Part shown: one piece after another, positions 47,301 through 57,764 of the stretch
How the letters are laid out: every line of letters begins with the position of its first letter
Position numbering within the stretch: position 1 is the first letter of the stretch
Notes under the pieces: model-generated
Databases searched by the model: none
What the model saw: only the letters and a program-made list of their open reading frames with translations
What the model was told of the DNA's origin: nothing
Source of the DNA: Mesodorylaimus sp. YZB2_4
Lineage: Eukaryota > Nematoda > Enoplea > Dorylaimida > Dorylaimidae
Reading direction: 5' to 3'
NCBI GenBank assembly: GCA_030248295.1
Contig: JASANH010001061.1
Span: 620,001-684,000 of the forward strand
DNA: 64,000 bases
Position numbers and translations under genes: made by a program

Positions 47301-48351
47301 ATTATCCAAAATTGATATCGTGCGTAGTACGCAGCCTAGAAAGACGGGTAGTGACATCTTGTTGCAATTGCCGAAAGTCGACTGTATTTTTGGCATTTTC
47401 AGCCGGGAGAAGGCTGACTGGAATTGGATGCAATTTTCCGAGGGGTATATTTCGAGCACATGACCCCTTGACTGTTGTATATGTTTCAGAAACGAGATAC
47501 GACCAAGCCGTGGTCCCCTAGTTTATGCTTGATTTTGCCGCCACCGCATTTAGTCACGCCTTATTTGACCACGATTGGTGCCTCGTCAGTGATCGCTGGC
47601 ATGATGGCGATCATGGTAAATTCGGCACAGCGTAAGATGCTATTATGGGTGAGTGCGATTTGAGATGAGGGAGTGAAACTATTGATTATTTGTTGATTTT
47701 AGGTGAAATTGACGAGCAACATCGATCAAAAGCAGCAGTGGGTATTCCCTTTGTTGTACGATGGCGAATCGAATGGGCTGACAGTGTTTACGGGCCCGGC
47801 TGGACCCACGCAACAGCAGTCGAGTATCTTGGCTCAATATCCCATCATTAACGAAGTTAATAGCATACTGCAAAGGTTCTTTTATTCGAGTAAGTACCTG
47901 GGACCTGCTTGGTGTGAATTATCCGTATTGCATTGCAACACAACGCTCGAGGAGACTCCATGAGATTGAGTGAGGGTATGACCTGCCTGTCGCCATTTAC
48001 AGTAGTCCTGGCAAGCATGCTTCGATTAGACGCTAGTAATGCAGATACTTCATTATGACGGGGTGGCCATGATTGTGATCAGTGGAATTAGGCAGAACAG
48101 TCGACCGTATCCATATGGCGGGTCAGTTGTCCGGGAAAAGGGTGGCCGACAGAGCTGGGTGCAATTTTCCGGGCATGCAAACTTGGCTGAGAGGCCACTT
48201 ATACAGATCAAGATATTTTATGAAGGGGGTGGCCATGATTGTGATCAGTGTATTCTAGTCACACCATGTTTTAGGTGAATGCAGTATTTGGACATCGATC
48301 AATGGCCTGGCCGAAGCATTACCTCCATCGCAGGAAACAGGTCGCATGTAA
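38383..48351 (+). CDS. MED14: Mediator complex subunit 14
   Basis: The ATG at 38383 opens [10 protein letters not shown]; the MED14 N-terminal domain follows: [72 protein letters not shown]-type [12 protein letters not shown]. Later exons match the family through INEFxx, RWRQQ-type beta-rich repeats, a proline-rich linker with repeated TPSPA motifs at 45.6-46.0 kb, and the C-terminal domain ([30 protein letters not shown]-like [30 protein letters not shown]). The stop is at 48349-48351. MED14 is the scaffold that links Mediator head, middle and tail to Pol II. Introns in the second half are enlarged by a foldback element, splice-motif clusters, a SINE and a MITE. Part of the exon chain near 44.9-46.5 kb was not resolved base by base. 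Confidence 0.94.
39337..39356 (-). promoter_or_regulatory. E2F/CHR-like composite sites in MED14 intron
   Basis: TTTGAATTTCCCGCCAATTT is the composite in reverse orientation: CHR-type TTTGAA joined to TTCCCGCC. A second copy in forward orientation, TTGGCGGGAATTTAAATTTA, is at 39489-39508. Both lie in the same MED14 intron about 1 kb downstream of the start codon. Confidence 0.35.
41213..41870. repeat. Long foldback element in a MED14 intron
   Basis: Left arm (41213 to about 41520) and right arm (about 41640-41870) are inverted copies: GGTGTCAAGTCGTGGGTA, ACTGTGATAGT and GGTGCCCACCCCATGG each recur in reverse complement. The ends read AAGGTGGTGGGAAGATGGTT and, inverted, AAGGTGTGGGGAAGATGGTT. 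The left arm holds a 37-base segment twice (41268-41304 and 41344-41380) separated by a short palindrome (41311-41339, TTCAGGTCAGCT arms); the right arm holds only one related copy. There is no transposase. Confidence 0.85.
42618..42995. repeat. Cluster of donor-acceptor 17-mers in a MED14 intron
   Basis: The motif GTAAAATATAGTTTCAG occurs on the minus strand at 42618-42634 and (one change) 42651-42667, and on the plus strand at 42808-42824 and 42894-42910. Degenerate plus-strand copies lie at 42932-42948 and 42979-42995. The spacers share no obvious sequence. The opposite orientation on the two sides makes a broad inverted arrangement. Confidence 0.85.
44525..44684 (-). repeat. tRNA-derived SINE, full-length copy
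   Basis: Read on the minus strand: TGGCCTAGCGGTAGACG (box A), GTCACGCTAGGTGCGCAC, then GCGTTCGACTCCCACCTGGG (box B and T arm). A 70-base unrelated body with CACTCGAGTGCG follows, then TTGATAAGGTGCGACAT. The gap between boxes suggests a tRNA with a long variable arm (Ser/Leu class). It lies in a MED14 intron, antisense to the gene. Confidence 0.8.
47251..47384. mobile_element. MITE with pogo/Tigger-like termini
   Basis: The terminal repeats are CAGTCGACTTCGGATAATTG at the left and, in reverse complement, CAGTCGACTTTCGGCAATTG at the right, flanked by TA on both sides (47249-47250 and 47385-47386). A CAGT start with a TA target duplication is typical of pogo/Tigger-type Tc1-mariner elements. 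At 134 bases it is non-autonomous. It lies in a MED14 intron. Confidence 0.8.
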
Positions 48352-48807
48352 TGCAAGTTATTCAGAATAAGTTGTTCTTCGCAATATCTGCGTGTGAGTA
48401 CAGTTAATGCATGTGTGTATGAACAAGTTGTCAAAACGTGCATTCCGTCCAAAAACTCACCAGTCAAAGTTTTCATTAAGCTGGTACCCGCAACAAAGAC
48501 CATCAAATCGCCGCAGGAAGCCAACTGGACACGGGGTCAAGCAATCACCAGCACAAAAGCTTAGTTGAAAACCAATTAAACAACGAGATTATTTTGAATT
48601 GATGAAAATAGGACAACGAATTTTCAAATTTGGAGTTGGCGTAGCAAGTTGAAAAAGATAACAAAAATTTGCAACAAACTACAAACTGATAGGAAGCTGT
48701 TTGAGAAAAGCATGGTTCAACTTCAACGCAATCATTTCTATATCCGAATCAAAACTAGCTCCCTCCATCTACCAAAAATCATGAAAAAAATATGAAATTA
48801 TTTCAAT
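48352..48807. other. Interval between converging MED14 and DUF229 genes
   Basis: The two genes converge here, so this interval must hold both 3' UTRs and their terminators. No protein-coding exon is recognised. AT-rich sequence near 48.55-48.70 kb is compatible with polyadenylation regions on both strands, though signals were not assigned. Confidence 0.5.
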
Positions 48808-51800
48808 CTATATAGTCGGTTGTTCCAAAGGAAGCATATCCAATTTGTCAGTCGTTTTCACTTTATCCAAACATACGCACCATTTGGCTAAGAAATAATC
48901 TCGATCGATGATGCAATGCGGCAGATCTCCATACTTGTTCACGTGCGAGACTGCGTCCAAATCGACAATGACTTGATTCAATCGTTTATCGTAAGTCATC
49001 GACGCTTCGTAATGCGCACCGCCGGGCATAGTCCACACGTCCAATTGATAATGTTCGACGTGGACGGGCGTATTGGCCGTCAAATCGGGCACGAAACCAT
49101 CTTTGTCCCTGGCCTCCTTGTATCGTAACAAGGCCGTCGATGGAGCGTATCTCGATGCTTTCGTAATCGAATGTAATCTCAATTTCGAACACCATTTCCT
49201 CTCTCTTTCCGTCTCCAAATTGATGGCATGCACCAACGACTTGGCCATGTACTGCACCAACTGATCATCGATCGGCGTCTGCGTCCATTCCAAGCACGAG
49301 CACCAATGGGGTTCGATACCCGCCTCGGCGCAACTTCGTTGCACGGGTATCTCATCGAACAATGACAATTCCCTCTCCTTCAAATCGGCCATCAACGGTT
49401 CTTCGTGGAAATCCAATATCGATCTCAACGTAGCGTGGATATCGAACGGTGTCGTCAATCGATGCGCATTGGCTCGAAATGCTTTCATAACTTTCGGATA
49501 TTTCGTTTCGAACCATGGCGGAAATGCGAATGAGAAAAATGGTAAACGTTCTTCTAATTTTCCTTGTTGAGTTTCTCGTAAATTAGCGAATCGATGCCCG
49601 TGATCGGACATAAATATTAATATGGTATCGTTCATATGACCACCTTCCACGAAGAATTTCAAATGGTCGACCATGTCCTCGTCGGCCATGCCAACCTCGT
49701 TGATGTCCCCGTGACTGAGCACTGAATGAAATTGAAATGCGAATTTTCGTATGTCCAATGGATACGATTCCCAAAAATGTTCCACGTAGCTGAAACGAAC
49801 ACGAAATCATTGCTTATCCCATTTTTGAACACATTTTACTCGGATAAGAGCCATCACAGGGTGCAAGGCAAGGCTGTAAACTCTAGCAAAGTCAGGGAAT
49901 CTGAGAAGCGCCTGACAAAATAGGAATTTCTTAGCCAAAATCAGGGAGAACTGAGAATCTGCATTCTAAGATTCCATTTTTCGGTTCAACCGTCTTTTCA
50001 ATGTAGCGTTTGGTCAGTTGAAATTAATTTAGTAGTCATGGAACAACGTGAGGAAAATCAGGGAGAATATCAAATTGTCTAGAAATCCCGGAATATCATT
50101 TTCAACTCTTTGTCTGAACTCAGCATCAATAATTACACCATGTACTACAGACTAGAATATTTTCGCCCCCGCCCCTTCTACAATATAAAGACTGTCTACA
50201 GCAGCAGAATCGGTCGGCTAGACGTTCAGTCAGACTAGACCGTCTAAAATACACCTTTTACACATCTCGTAAAACGTAAAATTTGCATTTCCAGCTTCCA
50301 GCTAATGACAGTTTTACATGAATGAAAAGTTCCTCACTTTAAAGTTTGTGCGCGTCGCGCTCTTAAAAGCTTTTTTGAACAGAATAGCAACAAATTCGTG
50401 CCACTCTTTTTTAAAGGAAACCAATTAAAGCCACGTAGAAGGAAAACTGTCAACAGAAAATTTCTGTCAATACAATTTGCGCACAAGGTTGGGACTTTAA
50501 CGTAAAACTGTTATAAGCGGCTTGAAGCGGGAAATTTAAATCTTGCAATGTACGAAGGCGGTGAAATGGTCTATAAGACAGGGCAACCAATGTGACATCT
50601 GCTGGGCCTGACTTGATCACCAGGCCTAAGTACCGTCTAGAAGGGGGCACAGAGACAAAAGGAAACAATCTAGCGATTGGCAGCACAATCGCTTACCGTC
50701 TTTTTCAACGATAAGTAAAAAGACACATGCAGAAATGAAAGTTTTGTTCATGTACCCCGTCTCCCTCGCCATCCAGTTTAGTTGACCCTCCAACTAGGCG
50801 GGGCGGGGTAGTTTTGGCGGCTTCCCTGCAAGTCTCGTCGCCCAATACTCCCATCACAGACTGTAGCCGGGTCATGTACTTTATCCATAGCCAATCACAA
50901 TAGAGCGCACTCGAGGGCTAAGGAAATACTCGACAATAATTGTTTTTCCCAGGTGGGAGTCGAACCCTCCGCTGCAAGTGCGCGCTTAGTGTGAGAGGCA
51001 GGCGCCTAAGCCACAAGGGGTCTGGTGACAAATACAAGCCCATCAAATGTCGCATGGTTACGGAGAGCCCTACCCGAAACATTTGATTGGCCTGTCTGTA
51101 TGTCCGGAGAACACGTCTGCCAACTGGTAGCCCCGTGTGCTTTCTGAGAGGCTCCTAGCCCCCTTCTCCTTCGATGGCATGTAAAATATGGGTTTCTACA
51201 GCGACTGTTTTGCATTACTATTCTGCACTTACAGGGTGCCAATGGGCAAAGCTTCTCTGGCAGATTGTACTTGTGCCATGCCATGTGCGATGTGATTGAG
51301 ACGCGGTCACCCCAAACTTACCCAAAATGCACTTTATGATGAGCTTGGCTTCCCCAGCAGTACTTGTTGTGCTTCCTTTGTTCGCCCTCGGCCACAGTAT
51401 AGAACGTCCGCATATAGTGATCAGTCGGCTGTGCATCGAATCCCTTCAATCGATATGTAAATGTGCCTATGGCTGCCGCGTCTGAAATGCACAATCAACA
51501 TTGACTCGGACACTCGGCCTGTCTTGTCCTGGCCCCTCGCAGTCTTGTCTCGCACACCCCCAAACGTGCAACCATGGACAGTCAGTCGACCGAACTGGAC
51601 CGCCCCATCGCAATAGGGCACGGGCTTTTCTCGAATTTCGCCTTCGCGGGCTCTAGCAGACACTTGGCGGTGCGAAATGGATGGCGATTGACCTGTCCAA
51701 GTCGGCGTGTGCGCGCCTGGTATGACGTCATGCGAGGCCCGCGACAAAATGAATTGAAATAAAATAGAGTGAAAAGCTGTTCAAACTCAGAAATTTCTTG

Positions 51801-53157
51801 ACTTTTATGCTTCTTGTGTATTGAATGAATGAATTCAATGAATATTACGAAAAATCATTTCATTTAGTCACGGCCTCGCATGACGTCATACCAGGCGCGC
51901 ACACGCCGACTTGGACAGGTCAATCGCCATCCGTTTCGCACCGCCAAGTGTCTGCTAGAGCCCGCGAAGGCGAAATTCGAGAAAAACCCGTGCCCTATAA
52001 CACCATGGAACCACTGACTTCTGCACAGGCTGCAAGCAGTGGCTCTCTAAGTGCGGCATATCAACCAGTTGGCTTGATGTTTCAGTCTTTGCCCCCTGGA
52101 GGTCGGCGACTGCAGCTCCCCCTCGCCTACCGATCTCTGACTGCTCTCAGGGGACACCACCCCGGGGTTGGGGGCAGCCATGACACTCGCACTCACCTTC
52201 TCCGTACAAAGTGGCGTAGCCGGCATCTCGGAATTCGTTCCACACGAACGGGTACACATTGACGTATTGAGCATTCCTGAATCTCTTCCTGGTCATGGGC
52301 AATTCCACTTCAGTTTTACCCGTCAAAATTGGAATTAAAGCTTGCGGTGTGCCATCGCCAACGATATTATATCCCTCCAAAACAACCGATTTCATCTTCT
52401 CTTTCAAATAGTTATACGTTTTTGGCAATTTTCGCATAAAAGTCATTCGCGATATACTATCGAATCCCAACATGTACACATTCAATGCCAAGGCCTTTTC
52501 GGGCAGTTTCTTCGATCGACATCGATCAATCACGTCCGACGAGGCCGCGATTGCCGCGTGCACATTCGAATAACTGGCCTCGTCAATCGATGATCGACAA
52601 TCGATTTTGAAAAAATCTCCTTTCAATTTCGTTCCATTTTCAATATTCTTCTCAATCGATGAACCAGTTTTGAAATCAGTTTCCCGCCAAAAATTCATAT
52701 AATCGCAGCTAATCACCGAATTTTTCCCTTCTTCGCCACCGTGTCTTTTCACAGCATCAGAATCGATAAAAAATGTTCCATTCTTTACGTAAATCCAATT
52801 CTTATCACTGGCGCATTTTAACGGTTCAACTTCGTGGAATAAATGTCTGATATCGGGATCATCGACTCGTAATTCCGGAAATCGACACGATTGTCCTATT
52901 TTATATCGTTCATTCGATAACAGACTAGAATTCGATATCGACGAACTACTATTTGTACCAAATTGTTTTTTCACTATTTTCAATCTCGGTGGCCACGTAT
53001 TCGACGATATTTCGCCTTCATCCGATGCCAGAAAAATTGAAAAATTTCCATCATAAAATTTTTTTACACTTTGGCGTTTGAGCAAAAATATTAATACGAA
53101 ACAACCCAATGCTGTTGTTAACCAAACAAATTTATTTTTCAATCGATATAATCTCAT
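48808..53157 (-). CDS. DUF229 family type II membrane protein (sulfatase-fold)
   Basis: Three exons, 53157-52197, 51481-51322 and 49789-48808, join in frame into 700 residues. The N-terminus has a short basic cytosolic stretch and one membrane anchor (FVWLTTALGCFVLIFLL), then a lumenal or extracellular domain. The DUF229 landmarks are present: MLGFDSISRMTFMRKLPKT, IGTFTYRLKGF, QPTDHYMR and ILIFMSDHGHRF followed by LRETQQGKLEERLPF. DUF229 proteins share the alkaline phosphatase/sulfatase fold and are widespread in nematodes and insects; their substrate is unknown. The small middle exon lies between large introns of about 0.7 and 1.5 kb carrying a foldback element and a SINE. Confidence 0.9.
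50872..51020 (-). repeat. tRNA-derived SINE, full-length copy
   Basis: On the minus strand: GTGGCTTAGGCGCCTGCC (box A), then GAGGGTTCGACTCCCACC (box B). The shared body follows (TTCCTTAGCCCTCGAGTGCG, GGCTATGGATAAAGTACATG). It shows the same family order as the copies at 44.6 and 54.5 kb. It is in intron 2 of the DUF229 gene, in the sense orientation. Confidence 0.8.
51615..51996. repeat. Foldback element with 125-base arms in a DUF229 intron
   Basis: Arms 51615-51739 and 51872-51996 are near-perfect reverse complements. The left arm runs AGGGCACGGGCTTTTCTCG to TGACGTCATGCGAGGCC; the right arm starts GGCCTCGCATGACGTCA and ends CCCGTGCCCT. The loop is about 130 bases and AT-rich. The near-identity of the arms suggests a recent event or ongoing correction. 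Each arm contains a CRE-like TGACGTCA. Confidence 0.9.
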
Positions 53158-54425
53158 TTTTTTCTGAAAAGCAAAATTAAAAGTTTTAGTCTAATTATTG
53201 GCACAAAGCGATCGAACTCAATCCGCCATTGGCGCCAGCCTGGCCCCCGTTTCTTCCCAGCATCTACTTTAGAGGTTTCGGAGTCTTTTAACCCCAAAAT
53301 TTCACGAGTCGATCAAAAGTGCTCATTCCATTCTAGAGCTGCGGATTTCCAATTTTATAAGAATTTTTGGCGATACTTCGGCGATATCGATCAGCCAATA
53401 TTGATCAGATAAACGGATCAAGTTTTAGTCTGTCTTGTAGAGCGGAAAATTCTGTGTTGAATAAACCCATTCCTGCGATATTTTGATGGATGTGCGTTTG
53501 AGAGAACTTGACCAATGGAAGTCCTGCGGCTGAAACATCAACCCGACGGGTTGACGTCTCCAAGCCGTGCGCGCAAATTTAAAAACGCGCGCATACTGTA
53601 GTCGCAGGCACCAACTGTTTACGACAAGCGAGAACGACCTGTGCGTGGGGTATCTTTCAGCATCTAGTAGTGGCCATGGCTATGTATCATCTGCTCAGTA
53701 TTCAAATTTCCCGCGCTGAAAGACACCCGGCGCACAGTCTTGCCATACGCAGTCGGCGCGCGAAGTTCAAATTAGCGATTTCGGTTCCAAACTGAGGGTC
53801 TAACCGTCCCTTTGTCCCTGCCCTGCGCAGGGCAATATCCAACGTTCCTGGGTCCAAAAAACTTTATCAAATATCCCACTTCAAAACAGCTATTCCTAAA
53901 CTCACGGGTCTGTACTCATCAAAACAGAAAAACACCTTTCCGTTGCCCACAAATCTAGTTACCAAATTTAAAATCCCGCCTTTTTGATTTTTTTAATACT
54001 CGACATTTTTCGATCTCATTGCGGCAGCCGGCAGTAATAGTGCGGCTGTCACTGCAGCGACCCACAGCCTCAGTACAGTACATGGAATGGCTGTTGGGAC
54101 CAAATCTGCTGCAGCATTACTGGCTTATCCACAGTGCAGCTGCCGCAAAATGTAACACGGCACGATCACAAAGCTACACTGCAACTATGCTCCAGATATG
54201 CTTCGCTGACGATGCACTGACTCATCTGGCTACAATAAGATGCACTGAGTCACCAAGCCGGATCACAGAAACCCAGCGTTTCCATTGCACAACACATCTT
54301 GCCCTGTGATCAAGCTGTACAGCTCTGCAACTAGCCACGACAAAACAGCACAACCAAGGCCTAGGAAGCGATATACACCCTCCCAGGTAGGAGTAGCACA
54401 ACAGCCACTCAACTCCAGTCATCGT

Positions 54426-54555
54426 GTCATGTCATACCTTATCCAAGCACCATACCGCGCATTACAGGGTAGAAACACATATTTGAAAATCAGTTTTACC
54501 CAGGCGGGAGTCGAGCCCTCCCTCTCCTTCCGAATATGCTGTCCTACCGGCCAGA
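54426..54555 (-). repeat. tRNA-derived SINE, diverged copy
   Basis: On the minus strand, GGCCGGTAGGACAG leads to GAGGGCTCGACTCCCGCC (box B with one change), then GGTAAAACTGATTTTC and GGTGCTTGGATAAGGTATGA, ending in TGACATGACA. The central CTCGAGTGCG is eroded to TGTAATGCGCG. Its 3' end supports the family terminus seen at 35.9 kb. Confidence 0.7.
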
Positions 54556-55602
54556 TCAGTGCACGTCTTCTCCCTCCTCAAGCGCCCATACAAAACAACA
54601 TGGCCCTGGCCGCACCATACTTCAACACAACACTGCCACCAGCCTGACATTCTTTCATAAGGCGAATCCAACGCAAGAACTTATGCAAATATCACCAAAT
54701 GGCGCCAATTTTTATGTATTCCCTACCGCCAAATATTCCAGCCAAGTGCAACGCACCTGATCAAGCATCCTTTGCAATTCAAATACGCCCCCATCCTTCC
54801 AATTTTTCATTCTTTCCCCCCATCCAGCAATTTTGCAAAAACCAGACATCTTTGTCTTGCGAACAACGACTAGCACTAACCCAATTTAGTCAATATTACA
54901 ATCCCACACACAAACAAACCCGAGCAAGTAATTGGCACCTGCTCTCCTGCCCTGGCTCACTCGTCACCTAGGCATAGGCCTGCTGAGCGTAAGTTGGTTA
55001 GCACTCGTGCATGAATAGCTTCATCGGAAGGAGACTGCCAGTCCGTTCGTCCAAACCAAATCGACTACAGGCACGCAATCAACCCCCTGGCCCCCTCCCA
55101 ATGTACATTTCAGTAAAAAGCTATGAAATTCGACGCCTTCGCCTCGTTATCGACCTAACGCAATTGCTTGGCCGCCCATATTTATCCAGCCTCTTCCGCC
55201 TCGTCTGCCCCTCTCATGCTCCCCTTCTCATTCTCCAAATTTACTTACGCCCCTCCCCCTCTCGACAACCAACACACTATTCGTGCCACGCCCGCTCTCC
55301 TAACGGTCTATACCGACAACACACCGCATACCCGTGAGCAAAGCGAACAAAATCAACTTGACGAAAATTTCCAAAAAACCAGTGCAAAACCCATAAATTC
55401 GAATTGCGCGCGCTTTATCGATCCTCCTATAACATGCCGATATGGCGAAGCAGCCTATTTCGGCGTGTGTGTGCGCGCACACAAAACTGAAAGAGTTTAG
55501 TCAGTCTCGAATATTCATTTCAGAGCCTTAAATTTGATATGCTTATGATTCTGGATGTCACTGTACTTCAGTTTAGTCTGGTTCTTCAAACCGAGATACA
55601 CT

Positions 55603-55848
55603 TCATGAAGTCACTGTAAAACTGGCCATATTGCCTTTTTTAATGAAGCAGCTGCCATAAATGGATTTGAATTGCGCGGTAGACTCGGCATCGGCTACTT
55701 CACACTCGCCCAGTCTAGTCCTCAATTCATGTAAATTAGTCACAACAGATCCCCGCTGATTCGCCCCATTGCATTTCCCAGCTTTCAAACAGCCGTGTTG
55801 ACAATGGCGACTATGCAGTGCACAAGCCTGACTCCTTCTTTTTTAAAA
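55603..55848 (-). CDS. Possible terminal exon of a cysteine-rich protein
   Basis: Behind a possible acceptor (GGAGTCAG), the minus strand encodes about 81 residues starting ACALHSRHCQHGCLKAGKCN and ending in FTVTS and a stop at 55603. Five cysteines in the first third and regular codon use suggest a real, perhaps secreted, protein. Candidate upstream exons lie at 56070-56470: one reading NGNVKLEEESCWTRSW closes at ATGATG|GTAAGT, and an overlapping frame gives a Ser/Arg-rich stretch. I could not choose between them or verify phase, and do not recognise a family. Confidence 0.3.
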
Positions 55849-57764
55849 GGAAAACATATCGCCACTGTCAATTTAGCAGCTAGAAAGCTTGGAAAAACGA
55901 GCAGACACCTCGGGACTGCCTCGACCCAATCACAGTGGCTAGTTCATCCACTCGCCACCCCATCGCGCCTTTGCCACATTGAGGAATGAGGCCGATTGTC
56001 ACTGCACCCGCAACAAGGGAAGACCACAGCTGGCACCAACCAAGGCCACTCATTGACTTACCATCATTCTGAAATTTAGTATCGAATCGTTCCGTGAGCC
56101 GATTCCTCCTCCAGCTCCGTGTCCAACAAGATTCCTCTTCCAGCTTCACATTACCATTTTTTTCAATGAACCTAAACGAAAGTGCGCTTTTGAAAAAGAG
56201 ACCTCTCGAGACGACGAGAATGAAGAAGACCTTAGAAGCGTGTCCTCGCTGGCCCTGCGTGCCGGGCGGCTTGGCTGGGTTGATTCCTCGGCTCGGGCAG
56301 CTGTGTCCGACGGCCGTGCTATACCTCCCGCTGTCCCCCTCCTGCGTATGACGATCGTCCTCGCCACTCTGACATGCACAGCACGAATACTGCCTTCGAT
56401 AGGTCCAGGGCGCCAGGGAACGAGATACGCATCCACCGCCCAACCCGTCTACGATTTCAACCAGCCTGAAATGGAAAATGTTGCAGTATGAAGCAATTTC
56501 AAAACATAGGATAGATTACGGTCTGAAAGTTGAGAGGGGAAAAGGGACTCTAAAAATGATTGCTATTTAACCGAGGAATAGAAAGCTGACTTGTTCCGAC
56601 ACCGTTACTAAGCGGACCGCCATTGAGCGAGAACGGACGGATTTCACAACTGCTTGGCCGCCCGCAAGAGAAAATTCACATCGGCCCCTGCCCAATAAAC
56701 AAGCAGCGTATGACCTTACGGACTGAAAAATTTTGCTTCGCTAAACTGCGATTTCTCACGCGGGTAAAAAAGGAAACATCATCATCAGAATTCGCAAGCA
56801 GGGAGTTTTACGAGAGAAGCAATGGAAAAAACGTTCGGTTGCACTCTGTAGCGAGGCAAAGGTCTTGTCATTCCACGCGCAGACACGATGTCCCCACACA
56901 GTTAGGTACTGTACCTGACGGAAATGAGTGGCCAAATTCTTTCCCCATATCTTTTGGAGACTAACGTCAGGTAAATGAACTTTAGAATTCGAGGCTCATC
57001 TAGCTAGTAAGCCTAACCCGCATTCGCGCCGCCCGCCCGTCCCCCCCTGTATCAATGGATGACATAAACTAGTAGCAAACCTCCCAAAAAAACTAGGACT
57101 AGAATCTCCACGGGGGAAGGGGGGGGGCGAAACGATTGTCTCCCACACGGCGCACAGCCCGAATTCTGAAAGGTAAAAAAGAGTTTCAGATACAACTATA
57201 AGAATATGTGTGAAAAGCCAATTTTCGGATATAATAAATACGAATTCCCGTTTAATTTGATTTTTTACTCTATTTTATGAATTTTGCTTGCTCCTTTAAA
57301 ATGTTGAGGTTTTTTGACATGAAATCTGAATCTTTAAAATATTATCGAAATGGCGGGAAATTCATATCGGTTTTGTCAAAATCCAAAATTTATGGGAGAA
57401 AAACAATTGGTATTTTTTGTGTATTAATTTATTGTGTTGTGTAGTTTTCAAAAACGCGATAGATTGCAGCCGCTCTGTGATGGTTGAGTCGATTTACATA
57501 ATCGATTTCGCTTTTTTGCGAACTTTTTTGGCCAAATTTATATATACGCGGTAAAGACTGTGTAAAAGATTTTTAAACGCGGTGGTTTGATTGCGGTTTC
57601 ATTTTTTCCAACAATTCTGTTTTATTCTTAATTTTTTTAAAATTACCGCTTTTTGGTGTAAGCTGCTTTGTGTAGGTGTTAGCTGTGCCCAGGTACAGTA
57701 TTCTGGGTGATCGAGTCGAGTCGATATCGATTGATCAGGTGATCGGCGTAAATATTCGTCTATC

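Larger units (their letters stand above)
53158..57764. other. Mostly non-genic interval
   Basis: The interval carries a SINE (54426-54555), E2F/CHR-like composites at 53701-53716, 53961-53980 and 57351-57367, and one possible exon (55603-55848). It separates the divergent DUF229 and coiled-coil genes, so their promoters lie at its two ends. The remaining open frames are short or low in complexity. Confidence 0.45.
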
